64,000 nucleotides of DNA, from positions 310,001-374,000 of the forward strand of contig JALJCO010007852.1 in the NCBI GenBank assembly GCA_023101725.1, in the 5' to 3' direction. Below are positions 44,291-56,759 of the stretch, piece by piece. Made by a program: the position numbers and the translations under genes. The notes below the pieces were generated by a model, which was not told the origin of the DNA, searched no databases, and saw only the letters and a program-made list of their open reading frames with translations. Source of the stretch: Atherinomorus stipes (Eukaryota > Chordata > Actinopteri > Atheriniformes > Atherinidae). Position 1 is the first letter of the stretch, and each line of letters starts with the position of its first letter.

Positions 44291-45918
44291 AGACAGGTAC
44301 ACACTAACACGCACACACTCCTATGGACTCTTTCACGTACAATTGATGCAATGCCAAAATACAGCAAAAAGCCCAGAGTCCATCTATTTGGTCTACAACA
44401 AAGAAAACTCTTATCAGCCACGCACACACACACCCACACGCACACAGGCAGTAGAAGACAGCAAGGCCAAATACTGTCCACTTAGAGTTAAATGATGGGG
44501 CGACTAAAGGCTACACAATACACACAAGCAGCAAGTACAACCAGTTTCACATGAATACACACTCACATGAGCACACGTAGGGTGTACTCAGCTGATACAA
44601 CGGAAGTTAGCAGCAACACGTGCTATCAACGCTTCGAGGGATTATTCTGCTCTCTAACAGATGTAACAACACTGGAAGGATAAATACGTTAATCCAGTTC
44701 ATATTAGTCCTTTTTGGAAGTGTTAGCTGAAACTCTGCATCACCGTCTCGTTCACAGGGATAAGAATGACAACCAGAGCATGAAAAAGAGGAGAAAAGCA
44801 TGTCAACTGTAACAGTGTGGAACTGGAGCTTTGACCTGTAATATAACCGAGCAGGTCGCTGCTATCAGCAATCTAATGCAGTTAAATGTGGTCTGATCTG
44901 ATGAAGTTATTTCAAAAGATAGATTTTCCTCACCTCTTGGCATTTTACCACAATTCAAAGGGAAGCAGAAGTCCGAACGCAACATCTGCTGTCCTGCAGC
45001 AGCTGCAGTTAGAGAGGAAAATGTTAGCCAGCTTAGATTGCTTTGCTGCAGCTCGCATGAAGAGGCTGCAGAATCAGATCTATTCGGATTTTACTTTTAG
45101 TTTCTAAAAATGAAACCAAACAGTGTCTTATTGTCTCTGTTGTGACAGACTTGCCTGAGCGACCTAACACCACAGATCCAGGCACGTGCACAAAGACAAC
45201 CGAACGGGTGCCTGAGCCCTTTTTGCCCTGATTAATACAAAGTGCCCTTTTACACTCTGGGTTTAGACAGCAACAGAAAACATCATGTCTTAAATTGCTG
45301 TAACTCTTAAACTGTTCATGCTGTGGACGTAACTCAACGGATTCTGGAAGCTGAGAATCTCGTCTTTGTGCTTTCAGCTTTGGCTGAGAGCTGTGTTGTG
45401 CTGTGTTGACATTTGTAGCAGGGGAAAATGGAGGATCAGAGGGAGATGCAGTGGGTGACTGCACTAGCAGGTAGTGTTTAGCTGTGCTTTGGTGGTGTTT
45501 TGGGCAGTGTTTAGTTGTATTTCTCTCAAGAGTATTTGAATTGTTATAAGTAGACTTGTCGGGTTTTTTTTTTTTTTCAATTTTGAGTTTGAAAGTTTTC
45601 CTTTCTTTACAACATAGAAGCTTTTACATGTTAACATGCTATCAGTGTCAAGTGTTGAAGAAATAACAATATCCAGGCGTTCCTGGTGTTTCCAACTGCC
45701 TCTCTATGGCCAAACAAGCACCTGGAGATATAATATATAGTCAGCTCTCCCACCATCTGACCAATCACGAGGCCTACTGATGCTTTGCCATTTTTGTTTA
45801 TCAGCTTACTCTTGTGGTGCTCATGGCAGTTGTTACTTTATTGAGCAGTTAAAACCACAATAATGTAATTATTATATTATGTGTTATTATATTGCATATA
45901 ATAACAGCAGCAATGATT

Positions 45919-45983
<65 letters not shown>

Positions 45984-46056
45984 AAAAAAAAAATATATTT
46001 GGTGATATATAACATAAAGTTGAGATGATAAGACTTGATGGACCTGGTCCTTGACT
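44291..46056. other. Unique-looking DNA
   Basis: No gene recognised. The longest frame, 143 codons at 45033-45464 (minus), has no domain and no splice-like edges. Confidence 0.4.
45917..45993. repeat. (ATA)n microsatellite
   Basis: About 75 bases of ata/taa units with A runs. Confidence 0.9.
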
Positions 46057-47313
46057 ATGGGTGCTTTCACACCAGATAGCCCGCTAGACTCGGTCCGATT
46101 GGGGACTCGGCTCAGTTGGTGGGTGGGGGTGATCTCCCGGGCCGAGATCGTGTTCATGCTTTACTTCAGCCAAACGAGCCCGAGTCTGGTCACCTAAAGG
46201 CCCATTTATGCTCGATGCAGAAGACGGATACGCAGACGGATGGACAGTTTTGTCCGTCGTCTGCGTCGGTTACTCAGGTTATTTGGTGCGTTTTAGAGGG
46301 GCTTGTTGGTCTGTCACTTGATGCAGAAGATGGAGCAATACCACCGGTGACCAGAGGGTCAGTGTTGAGCGATGTAGCTGATATGCAGGAACAAACCAGA
46401 GAAGAAGAACAGGAACCGGAAGAAAACAACACAAAAACGGCCGACGTTTAATCGCCCTGAGAAACAAGACGCCAAACAAACAGAGAAAAGCATCTGCAGA
46501 CATCGCTGGAGCTAGAGGAGAGGCTGTGTGAGTGTGTCCGAAAATACACGCATATCTACGTTACCGACACCAAGCGGTGTAAACTTACATCAAAACAGGG
46601 AAATTAATAATGAACTTAGCACTGCTGCCTCATGGACAAACGGACATATGACCCATAGAAACCCAGAGGACGCATGGAAGTATAACAACAGCGACGCTTG
46701 ACAGCACATGAAACGGACGTCACCGTTTATGTACGTTAGGGACCATAAATGGGCCTTAAGTTGCTACTTCTTCCAATCATGCCTGCATCTGTATTATACT
46801 ATATTATATTATACCGTAGTATACTGTATTATAACTGAAATAGTTTTTTTTTTTTTTTACTTTAGTGCAGCACTGGTCTACTGTGTGCGCATCACAGAGC
46901 CTCCATTTTACAACTAATTACTTTAAAAACTCCATTATTTCCATGGGTCCTTATAGGAACTAGGACGTTTTCTTCTGACTTATCAATTAAAACTTTCACG
47001 TTGTTGTCTTCATTTGACCATGAGCCATTTCTAAAGAAGTCCAACACACGCGTTTGTTTACAATGCTGAACGCTTATAATCTTATACACTAATATTAACT
47101 TATGCTGAACCAAATGCAGTGTGGCAGTTGCAGTCCCCTTCCTGCATTTGGTTCGTACTAATCCTACCTAGACTCACATTTGTAGGTGGACCGAGTTTGC
47201 TTCTTTGGTCCGAATCAGAGTCGATTTGCGCATTCACAATACCCCCAAAAGAAGCAGACTTTCAGAGCAAACGGACCCTGATTCGAATTAAAAAGACTGC
47301 GTGAATGTGCCCT
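46057..47313. mobile_element. MITE, family U, with a nested insertion
   Basis: gggtgctttcacaccagata at the left and gcgtgaatgtgccct at the right are loosely inverted, and the pattern ggtccg/cggacc recurs within both ends. A 13-bp perfect inverted repeat gaaccaaatgcag is at 47107-47119 and 47142-47154. Element V is inserted at 46198-46756. No target duplication could be fixed. Confidence 0.5.
46198..46756. mobile_element. Harbinger-type MITE nested in U, family V
   Basis: The termini aggcccatttatgctc and gaccataaatgggcct are inverted, and the 3-bp duplication TAA flanks them (46195-46197 and 46757-46759). TAA/TTA duplication is the hallmark of PIF/Harbinger. The 111-codon frame at 46116-46451 spans the junction and is not a gene. 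Confidence 0.75.
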
Positions 47314-48745
47314 GTAAGCACCACTAGATAAGACTGTAAATGAAAATCAGTCACCAACATAATCTGATCTGATTGTTATGTTAAAAACCATATGATGTGT
47401 TTTATAAATAATCACCAACAGTTTTATTTTACTCTGCCCTTTCCAGACTCTGAGCTCCTGCCCACCTACAGTAAAACCTTGTGCACGTCCCTGCACCGAT
47501 CACTCATCATCCGCCCTCTTAGCCTTGACATTACTGAGAATTACTGTATTGTTTGATGCAATCATCCTGGTTCCAAATGTAAAATGAGGGACTAGACTAG
47601 TGTAGTGTAGACTAGAAAAAGAAAAGTTTCCCTTCAGTCCCGATCCCACTAAGAGGTCTGGCTTAGGACAGGACAGTCTGGGGCAGTTTGCTTCAGTAAA
47701 CCCTGATTTCGGTTGCACTTCTACAGCCAACTGCACCCCTGACCTGGTAGGCGGGACATAACCTGGATAGCAACAGATGCCTCAGCTACATATTAGCATT
47801 ATGTGCTAGCAGCATGGCGACTTTCATGAATTATAATGAAGAACATAATACAGAAACAAAGGAGGAGAATGGTGGACATCCAGCAGTTTGTACTCTTTCT
47901 TCTTGGTATGTGGCTTTCAAGAACAAAAAATCCACCGTATGTTTGAACATGGAGCTGCTCCTGCTTTGTTCTCACTGCTGACTACTGGCTTTAAATGTTA
48001 GACGGATGTTTGTAAAATGTTTCAGTCTGGTCTTTTCCCATGTTTCTCCCTTCACTGTTGATGTTCAGGTCTCACACTTCAGGAAATGTCAGTGATTGAA
48101 GTGGCACTTTGTGGACAAAGTGTTGACAGACTGGAGCTTTAACTGGACAAACATGTTGTTGTGGTCCATGTTGCTGCTCTGGTGTGTGTGGTTGTGATGC
48201 ATCTCCGCTTCCCCTCGTGACCATGATCTACACCTGCACCCTCAGTGGCAGTATTTATTCCTGCTTGGCCGTCCAGTCATTACCAGATTGTTGGTTTACC
48301 CAGTGGTAACAACAGTCAGCAGTTTGTAGAAGCAGCTTGCTTCAGTTTGATTATTTCCCTGAGTTTTTGCTAATCATTGTTCGTCTGTCCTTCTCAGGGA
48401 TCCAGACCTGCCGGCCTGCCTTTCACAGCTTCACGTCACCTCTCTGCAGCCCCCTTCAGTGGATTAGAATAAACCGTTTAGCTTTTTCTCAGCTCTGTGT
48501 CCACAATTAGATCCTGGTGTCACCCTTAAATCACAGAAAAATACTTTTTTTTTTTTTTTTGGACAATTAATATAAAATCATTTTCAAAAAACCACCATTA
48601 CACCAGAAGTAGTGGATTTAGGTAATTAAATCTGCACTATATACAACTTGTGGACATGCAATTACAATTTGCTGGGGGAAAAAATCAACACTCTTTGAAT
48701 GTCTGAATTAGGTTCATTTCAGTGACAGGCCACTAACAAGAGCAC
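47314..48745. other. Unique-looking DNA
   Basis: No gene or shared repeat recognised. Confidence 0.4.
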
Positions 48746-48934
48746 AGGACTTTTATAGACCCTTTTGGCTCGGGCCCCGGCGAACTCCATTATATGAAAG
48801 TTGGGGGAAAACGAGAAGCCTTCTTGATCGCCGGCTGCATTTGAGATATTAAAAAAGTGCTCCAGAGTCTTTCTCACCATGAGGGTAAGTGGAAAATAAA
48901 GTTACATCATTCTGTGGGTGAACTATTCCTTTAA
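48746..48934 (+). mobile_element. Right-end fragment of family A (copy A6)
   Basis: It shares gaactccattatatgaaagt, ctgcatttgagatattaaaa and the terminus gtgggtgaactattccttta with A1 and A3. It ends at TTAA 48931-48934, where D2 begins. Confidence 0.75.
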
Positions 48935-49542
48935 AGTTGTACTTCCGTGGTCATTTCATTCATATTTCTGTGTTCTCCATTATTATTGAATGCATTCTGC
49001 ATCATTTCTGTTTAAAAAAAACTTCTGGTATCTTTGTATCCAGCTGTATTTGTATACTAGAAGAGAGGCTTGTGGTCCAACGGCAGCTTTTCCGGGTCCT
49101 TCTCATGAATTTCCGTCTGATTGGCTGGCTCCCGTCAGTGTATGAAGGAAGCTCCGCCCTCCGCTCTTATTTCGCTACAGACAGGAAATAGAGCCGACAA
49201 ACAAGTTTGTTCCGCCATGCTAACAAACAGTTAGCTAATTAGCTTCTCAACTCCGAAGCTACAGTCGTGCCGTCTATACTTCTAGTGTGTAGTGGAGGGT
49301 TACCTGCCTTCCAATGGACAGATAGAAACCCCACGTGGGATACGCTATTTGCAATGTGACGTAGAAGTGCAAGGCTGTTCCCGATTCGCTCTTCTCTTCG
49401 TATTGTTTCTGTGATGAGAAAGCACAGCCGACTGGGGGGAACGCAACGCTAGCAAGTCAGCATGTGTAAGTAAACAAGGGGAAACCCTCCGTATTTCAGA
49501 AGGAGCAAGTTAAACGGGTTTTCAGTGGAAGGAGGCCTTTAA
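48931..49542 (+). mobile_element. TTAA-bounded MITE, family D (copy D2)
   Basis: It runs from TTAA 48931-48934 to TTAA 49539-49542 in the orientation opposite to D1. Shared blocks include ccgtggtcatttcatt, ccgtctgattggctggctcc and ggttttcagtggaaggag. No gene. Confidence 0.8.
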
Positions 49543-50118
49543 AGGTTTGCGGGCTCCATATAAGCTTTACAGAGAGTAGCTCCCCCAACTGGGCATAATT
49601 CGCAGAGACATGAACTACATCAAATCTTCCCTTTAGGGCTCAATTGATTTCTCTTAGTGTAATCTCTTTTATTGATTGGTCAACTGACCTTTTGTCCCAA
49701 GATTTGAAGCACTGCCTTCCTGTTTTTAATCAGTGTTCTGCAACTTTATGGGTTCATGTGATGACGAATTGTAGTGGGGAAGAAAAAACACGTGGTTTAC
49801 CTTTTATTCAGGTGCTCGCATACTGTTACTCTGCAAAATCAAATAAAAATGTTCTGTTTTTTCCTTCATTTTGAATGGTAGGAAAACTGTTTATGTACAT
49901 GGGCAAAATAAAAATTCTGGAGGAATTTGAAAAAAAAAAGAGAATATGAATGTGATTAAAGCTATGCTTAAAACACTACTGTTGAAAGCAACCTTCATGA
50001 CTCCTGTTTTATAATTTCATTATATCACTGAATGATCTAATTGTTTGCAGTATTTGAAATCAGCATCCTGTAACAGACAAACGTGCGGTTATGCCTTTAA
50101 ATTTCACCCCAAAAAGTT
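49543..50118. other. Unique-looking DNA
   Basis: Nothing recognised. Confidence 0.35.
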
Positions 50119-50602
50119 TTAAGGGGGCTTGAGGCAGGAATTTTTTAAAAATCCAAACTTAAATGTCCCTTTTTTTCATACTAATGGGTGATGAAGCGCT
50201 AAATAGCAAAAATAACGTTTCCACCCATGTTTCTCTCCGTTGCCTTGAACAGGCTGTGTGCTGCAGAATGTGCTGCAATTCGGTGGTTGAATTTCCCGCG
50301 CTGCCCTGCGGACGTGACGTCAAATGACGCTACATCCGCAATTTTGATACAGGAAGAAGCCGGTCGCGGTAAAATCAAAAACTGTAAGCGATAGTTATGG
50401 ATTCTTCTGCCGTCAGCAAACGATCCAGATCAACTGAAAGACACTAAAAAGTGTAACTACGGAGAAAAAGGTTGGTAAACAACATTATAGCTTCAGTTTG
50501 TGCACGCTCCCGTGACGGCTTGGCTCATGGCTGCAGTTACCTGAAGCGCCAGTTTCAGCAGTCGCGAGTTTCGTTTCTTAATCTTGCCTCAAGTCCCTTT
50601 AA
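50119..50602 (+). mobile_element. TTAA-bounded MITE, family B (copy B2)
   Basis: It is flanked by TTAA at 50119-50122 and 50599-50602. The ends agggggcttgaggcaggaa and ttgcctcaagtccctt are inverted. The interior matches B1 (ggattcttctgccgtcagca, aacgatccagatcaactgaa), including TGACGTCA at 50315-50322. Confidence 0.85.
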
Positions 50603-50915
50603 GTGTCAAAATCTAGTAAATAAATTTCCACCACTGCAATTTGTTTTCTGAAATCAACCAAATGCCTCTGTTAATGGCTTATTGTTTAAAAGCTTCTGCT
50701 CACAAGATATCTCCTATCTGTACAAGACTGAACACATCAAGTTCATTATAAAATCCATTTTTTTGACGACATATGTTGCAACACTCAGTATGAGCAGGTC
50801 AGGCAACAAAAGCTCTTACTGGTTACAAACAGTTTTTCAACATGTTTGAATTTATTGAACATTTGTTAATAAGATATTTTGATTGGATTTTTACTAATAA
50901 AAGGTTTATTTGCAC

Positions 50916-51358
50916 TTAAAGACCCACAACGTAACTTTTAGACCTTAAAAATCTGCGTTCCTGACTTGGTTTGATGGCATACCAACATTCATGTGCATTT
51001 TTGAGCCGTCACTGCAGCGGCATCCTGAGGCTCAGAAACTGCACCATGCAACTTTTGGATCAGGGCCGTGGCATTGCAGCCGATTATTTGTTGCGCACCA
51101 CATCACGTACAAGGAAATGGATATGTACCAGATATGAACACAGCTGATGTTTTGAATGCGCATCATGTCATATTCGGCAAAGAAACGCAAGGAAACATTA
51201 TAAGAGGAAGAGAGGAATGAACAGAACAAGAGTCAAGATAAGACTGTCTTTGGCTGGAGTGAATCACAGTACAGGTACGATACGAGATGGATGCTAGTTT
51301 AGCCGCTAGTAGGGGGGTCACTGAGAAAACTACGAAATGTTTTGCTGTGGGTCCTTAA
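50916..51358 (-). mobile_element. TTAA-bounded MITE, family F (copy F2)
   Basis: ttaaagacccacaacgtaac at the left and ttttgctgtgggtccttaa at the right, with TTAA at 50916-50919 and 51355-51358. It is the reverse of F1 and shares agtcaagataagactgtc and gatggatgctagtttagccg on the opposite strand. Confidence 0.8.
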
Positions 51359-51376
51359 AGTAATGACTGTATTTAC

Positions 51377-51569
51377 CAGGGGTCTAACAATTCGGTTTAA
51401 CAATAATTAGTTTCATATCAAGATTCATGGTTTCTGATTCGATTCATGGATGATATTGGTTCATTAAGAACGATATGATCCGACACGGTTCAGTGACTTG
51501 AAATTGAATCAGAAACCATGAACTGCGATATGAATCAAATCCTTGTTCAACAAAATTGTTACACCCCTA
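51377..51569. mobile_element. Small palindromic hAT-like MITE, family AA
   Basis: caggggtctaacaattcgg and aaattgttacacccccta-like ends are inverted (the right end reads attgttacacccct), and the arms meet at gaatcagaaaccatgaa. The flanking octamers match poorly. Confidence 0.6.
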
Positions 51570-51791
51570 GTACTGCATATACTTACCTGGTGGGATATTT
51601 TAGCTGGGATACTTTCTTCTGATCACGGGAAAACGAGGCTGAAAGAAACATAAGTAGTTGTTTTAGATACTGTGTCAACATTGAAAGCATTAACTTTTAT
51701 GTGCAATGCTTTCAGTGCTGTTTTCAATTTGTTTTATTTCATTCCTCTGCAAGGTATCAATCTTTTATAAAATAAAAATGACAAAAAGACA

Positions 51792-52405
51792 AGGGATATT
51801 GAATATTAATTGACTACCGATAATATCAGCCGATATTGGCATTAAAATGTGATACCGGAAAATATCTGTGTCGCTTTTTTGGACCAATATTTTTAAAAAT
51901 GCAAATTTCATTGGTAAAATCTTGCAAGATTTCATTACGGGACAACGAAATCTCACAAGAACTTGTTACATTAGCAGTGGTGCAGCATGTAGAAAAGTCC
52001 CTGTTATTGTGGAAGAACTTCATTTCCCAGCATTCCTTTCAGTCATGTGACTACGGTGCAGCTGCTGCTGCTACAGACTGACTTGCTTTGAAGCTGCTTA
52101 TAATATGTCTGGTTTTAAGTTGTCGGTTAAGTTACCAAGTTGTCAGAAACATTATAATTAGCCACATGTTGGCTAATACCTGCTAGTATCTGATATCTGG
52201 CAGCCAGATGTCCAAAATAAAGTCCTCTGGCTGAGTTAAAGCTATTTTGGGATCTTTGCTCTCGGAGCAGAATAGTTGCATTTCTAAAAATATGAGGGAT
52301 ACACCCTCACAGTTTCCTGCATATGTCGGTATCATTGATACTGGATATCGGAATTTAAGAGTTGGACAATATCAGATATTGTTAAAAAAGCCAATATCGA
52401 ATAGT
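51792..52405. mobile_element. hAT-like MITE, family J (copy J3)
   Basis: It matches J2 throughout (cattaaaatgtgataccgg, gcagcatgtagaaaagtccc, tgatatctggcagccagatg). Both tips are decayed: aagggatattgaatatt at the left, ccaatatcgaatag at the right. The frames at 51765-52081 are repeat sequence. Confidence 0.8.
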
Positions 52406-52751
52406 TTTTACTCTCTTTCAAAGATGCTTTCCTGCATCCATGAATGAACTGTTCTGGAGTCTCATTTATAAACGTTGCGTACACACAAAACGGGGCCTGA
52501 AACTGGCGTGCGCCAGTTTTCACGCAAAAGCTGTGATTTATAAAAAGCAAACTTGACGGGAAAATGTGCAGTCTCTCACGTTAACTCTGACCCATGCATA
52601 CGCAGGTTTTGGAGACTGGGGAAACTGGCGACACAGATGGGGAGGTGGGGAACTGAAACCACACTGCATCATGACTCCCCTGCTGGCAGCGCGGGGTCCT
52701 GTCACTTGTATTTAAAAGATCTTGTGCCCTGGCTGCATGCCTACCAACTTC

Positions 52752-52823
52752 TCTGTTGGCAGAGTGGTTAGTGCATGTGACTTTTACACAGGAGACTTCA
52801 GATCGATTCTGTCCAGGCTCTCC
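52752..52823 (+). repeat. tRNA-like segment (A box / B box) inside element Y
   Basis: ttggcagagtggttagtgca fits the RNA polymerase III A box TRGYNNANNGG, and agatcgattctg about 35 bases later resembles the B box GGTTCGANTCC with two mismatches. Spacing suits a tRNA or SINE head. The arms do not form a convincing full cloverleaf, so it is not called a tRNA gene. Confidence 0.4.
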
Positions 52824-53211
52824 TTTCGTTCTGTCACACTCAAATGTTTATTTCCCCCTTCATATCAAATGTCAATCGTATTGGCTTTATAGGAATCAAA
52901 CCAGCAGCGTTATTTATGCTGCGGGTGAGCTGAAACTAGAAGAACCTTTCAAATAAATGAAAAGGTCCATAAGCAAACTTATATGTTAAGTCAACTTTTC
53001 ATCAAAGTTTTCTCACCATCATCTTCATCTACCAATGATCATCATGGTGATATATTGACCACATTGATACATAGAATCTGAGTGCTGCAGTCAGACTGAT
53101 TGATGTATAAACATATTAATACTGTGGGGTCACTGATGCTGCATCGGTGCTGCTGGAGGACCTACAGATGGGAAAATTAGAAGGGTGTGCGTTTTCAGGA
53201 TTTCCTGGCCC

Positions 53212-53230
53212 AATGATGATGATGATGATG
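53212..53230. repeat. (GAT)n short microsatellite
   Basis: Six perfect gat/atg units. Confidence 0.8.
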
Positions 53231-53975
53231 ACCGGCTAATAATCACATTTACTTTTGCAGCGCTTTTGTCTATGAACAGGACCCAGATAGACCGACCACT
53301 AAAACCGTGCCCACCCCGACGCATCAGAGGGTGCTGACCACAGCGCGCTCTGTGGTGGAGCCATCAACCTCACCAAAGACCGGCGGAGGTTTTTGGAGGC
53401 GAGGGGAGGGCACAGGAGGGGGAATCGAGTTGCACCACACCAAACAGGTGTTCTGCACACAGTCGCTCTGACAGCGTTTCCTCCACAGCGACTTCTGGAA
53501 CAGACCTCCGTTACATCATCACCGCCACAACAACCTGCAGTCACTCAGCAGACTTACGTTTATCTGTGTTTCCTGTGACGCCCAAATAAAATGATTTTGT
53601 GAGGCTCCACTTCACCAACAAGCTCCTCCACTTCAGTCTCTGCAAAATTGCGTTTTGTTGGCTTTTCGGTCGCCAGGATTCAGTTTTAAATGCCTCAGAT
53701 CAGCTGGCTCATTTATATGCAGAAACATCCATGAGGTGCTTTTGCATTGACCATTTACGGTAGAATGTGGGTGTGTAGGAGGCGGGATATGAGCCAAATT
53801 CACCTGCGCAAACTTCCAGGAAGAGTGTGATTTATAAAGGGGAAATTGCTTGAATCTGTGCGTGCACAGTTTTATAAATCTGAATATTTTTTGGCGTACG
53901 CAAACTTTTGGTTTTGGGCGCAAGTACACTTTTAGTAAAGATCCTACGCACAGTTTTATAAATGAGACCCCTGAT

Positions 53976-56174
53976 CATTAAAAAAAAATCTTTCTCTCAA
54001 ATATGTATTAAAGCTACACATTAAATCTACACTTTGTATTAACAAATACACTGTTTGTGTGCACCGCATTAACGTGTGGCATGCAGGTAGTAGAAGGTAA
54101 ATTTGAGCATTTTATTTAACTTTATATTGTATTAAGCAGCTATGGAAAGAACACTTGTTCAGCCACCTGCTCTGGTTGAGCTGCCAAGTTCCTGTCAAGC
54201 CCATTTCCAAACTTTCAGCTTAATCTACTCTGCTCCATAACTAGCTTGTGTGGAGGTGGAGAAAGTTACCTGCCTTGATCAAATAACAAAGTGGGGTAGT
54301 GTGTCTGTGTGTGTGTGTGTGCAGAACCAGATCGGAAGCTTCACACTGTTGCTAAATCTACCCCATGGCAGCGAGTACCTGCTGCCTGCTACCTCCGTCC
54401 CTCCTGTAGCCCGAGGCCATGAAAGCAGCCTTGGCTAACATTAAGCTGTATTTCCTAAGGCTCATTGAAACAGAGTACCACCTGTCCTCCTTTAATAACA
54501 CAAAAAGTAGCTTTTTCCTTCTGTGTCTTCAGTCTTAACAAAGACAATGAGCCGCCGCTTCCCTTACATCGTTCACCGAGGTTAGGCTGGTGGGCAAACC
54601 CTCCTGCAGGCGTAAGAGGAGGGGGGTTGCGGTGTCTGCGGTGTCACGTCGTAGCTGCTTGTCAACCAACCGACCAGCCTCCAGTCTACACCAGTCAATG
54701 TGTTGCCTGTTTGCCATTTAGTCTCAAGTCTTCTCCCAATTCCCCCAGTTCAGCTCGGGATGACAAACAGCTAATTAATTTCCCTGACACCAGGAGAAGC
54801 AAGACTCAAGCTGGGGAGGAAGACTGCCGTTAGCAAAAAAGAGGTGGAAGAGGAGAGATTAATTCATGAGGCTAGTTTCTTCCCCCCCATCTCTCCTGGT
54901 AGTATTTGCATGAGGAGTTCTGGCTGTGGACTTCTGTCCTCTTCTCTCACTCCATCCTCTCTCACACACACACCTCTAATTCACATTCACCTTCTTCTCT
55001 GCATTTTCCTCAACTTTAGCCTTTGGCGCTCTCCCTCTCCAATGACCTCATACATCAATATGAACCAAAATACATACATTACACTCATTAAAATTCATAT
55101 TAAATCTACTATATTCATAAGAATTAAGAAATGAAATAATATGGGGATGAACCACAGATTTGGCTTTACCTCTATTAGTCATAGAATGAACTTTAATTTA
55201 CAACAACATATTTTCCACCCACAGATGCAGACAGAGCAAACTGTTTTTGACCACAAACAGCTTCAATATACATTTTTAAAATCTGCTCTGATGGAGATAA
55301 ACAACTCGTGCACTTAATGTTTTTCTTAAAGTGAGAAGAGGGACTGGTTCAGTGAGGTGATTGATCTTGTTATGTCACCGCTCAGTAGCTTTATGGTCAT
55401 TACATCACTGGGCCGTTTGCACCACCGTTCTGTCTGTATTATGATGTATTGTATTCAGTTCTGCACAGATGAAGCGGATGTCTCCATTTCCAGTCTGTCA
55501 CATTAAACTGGCCGTAATTAGTTTCACAATCAAATTGATGTACAGAAAGGTTACTTTCGAGAAAAATTGGCGCTTTACTTTTAACGAGTGCATATATCAT
55601 AAAGCAATCTGAGGGCAATAATCATTCATCATTATTGAGACAAGGAAGCTGCTTTGGGGACTTGGTGGCAGAATGGAAAACATATTTCCTTCAGTCTGGA
55701 GCTGAGGTGTTCCTGCTGCAGGGAGGAAAACACAGCTAAAATCAGGGTTTACCGTAATATGCTGCTGTTAGGTTCATTTTTTTTCATGTTTTGTTTTGTT
55801 TTGTTGCATCGATTCCCATCTTGTAAAAAGCCCCTTGTATCTCAGAGATGTGCACCGAGTGTGCTTTGGCATCTGAGGCATGACACATTAGCTGCAGCAG
55901 TGTTAGACATCCAGAACAAACATCCTCATCATTCAGAGGATTTGCATGTAAAACAATGAGGGGAAAAACAGCTAACTGTCAGGCTAAATCCCTGAAATTA
56001 CATTCATTTATTGCTATATGAGACTATGAAATATACTGTGTCAATACGTTACTCACCACGATGAAAACCAACATTGAAGGATTCTTTATGTGTTGATTTG
56101 TGATGTCCGATGACAAATTGTGAGTCTGTGGGACTGAAACAGGGCAGTGTATTGATCTGTGGCAAAATTATACA
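53976..56174. other. Unique-looking DNA
   Basis: A (GT)n tract is at 54299-54322. The frames at 54465-54833 and 55654-55959 have no recognisable domain. No gene called. Confidence 0.4.
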
Positions 56175-56749
56175 CACTCAAAAATAGAGGTACCAGTTTG
56201 TACTTAAAAGGGTACAAAGCTTGTTGCTGGGGGGTGTTCCTTTTTGAAAGACATTTCTGTACCTTTCAGTCCTGGTCCATTTTTGTACCTTATCAAGCTG
56301 TATGAGTTAATAAAGTACAATTAAACCAATTAAAAATGATGAATAAAAGTCAATAAAATAGAGATTATGACAACAATCAAAGATGCTAATAAATGAATAA
56401 TTATTATATAAATATTAGGCCAAACACATATATAATTATACATGTAATTATTACTATGATCACTATGATTATTCTGAAAGTCATAATGTAATAACTATAA
56501 TTATACTACTGTTTAGAAGTACTGCTATTTATAGTTATTGTACAAGCTACGCACATTTTTCAATGCTGCAGGTACCCTTAGGGTTGAAATGGTACAAATT
56601 TGTACTTTATATTACTTTGGACCCCTTTTCATAGTATATGTACACTTTGGGCCTCATAAAGACCAATATTGTACTTTTTAGAGAACATTTGTAAAAAATG
56701 TACCTACAGGTACAGAAATGTTCCTGTCCCGTACCTCTATTTTTGAGTG
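56175..56749. mobile_element. MITE with cactcaaaaatagaggtac termini, family Q
   Basis: cactcaaaaatagaggtacc and gtacctctatttttgagtg are near-perfect inverted ends. The interior has many ggtac / gtacaaa repeats on both sides, a common fish MITE architecture. No matching target duplication of fixed length was identified. Confidence 0.75.
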
Positions 56750-56759
56750 TATTGTACTT

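Larger units (their letters stand above)
52455..53974. mobile_element. MITE-like element of 1.5 kb with ggagtctcatttataaa ends (family Y)
   Basis: The left end ggagtctcatttataaacgt and the right end ttttataaatgagacccc are inverted, with repeated tttataaa and gcgtacgc subterminal motifs. A tRNA-like stretch is at 52752-52823. 53130-53580 has overlapping frames on both strands without known domains. The termini recall fish Harbinger-like MITEs, but no TWA duplication was found. Confidence 0.65.

Noticed and set aside
45033..45464. 143-codon minus-strand frame
   Set aside because: No recognisable motif and no repeat or splice support; plausible by chance in a 64-kb window.
52752..52823. Functional tRNA gene
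   Set aside because: The A box is good, but the B box is degenerate and stems do not pair convincingly; kept only as a tRNA-like repeat.
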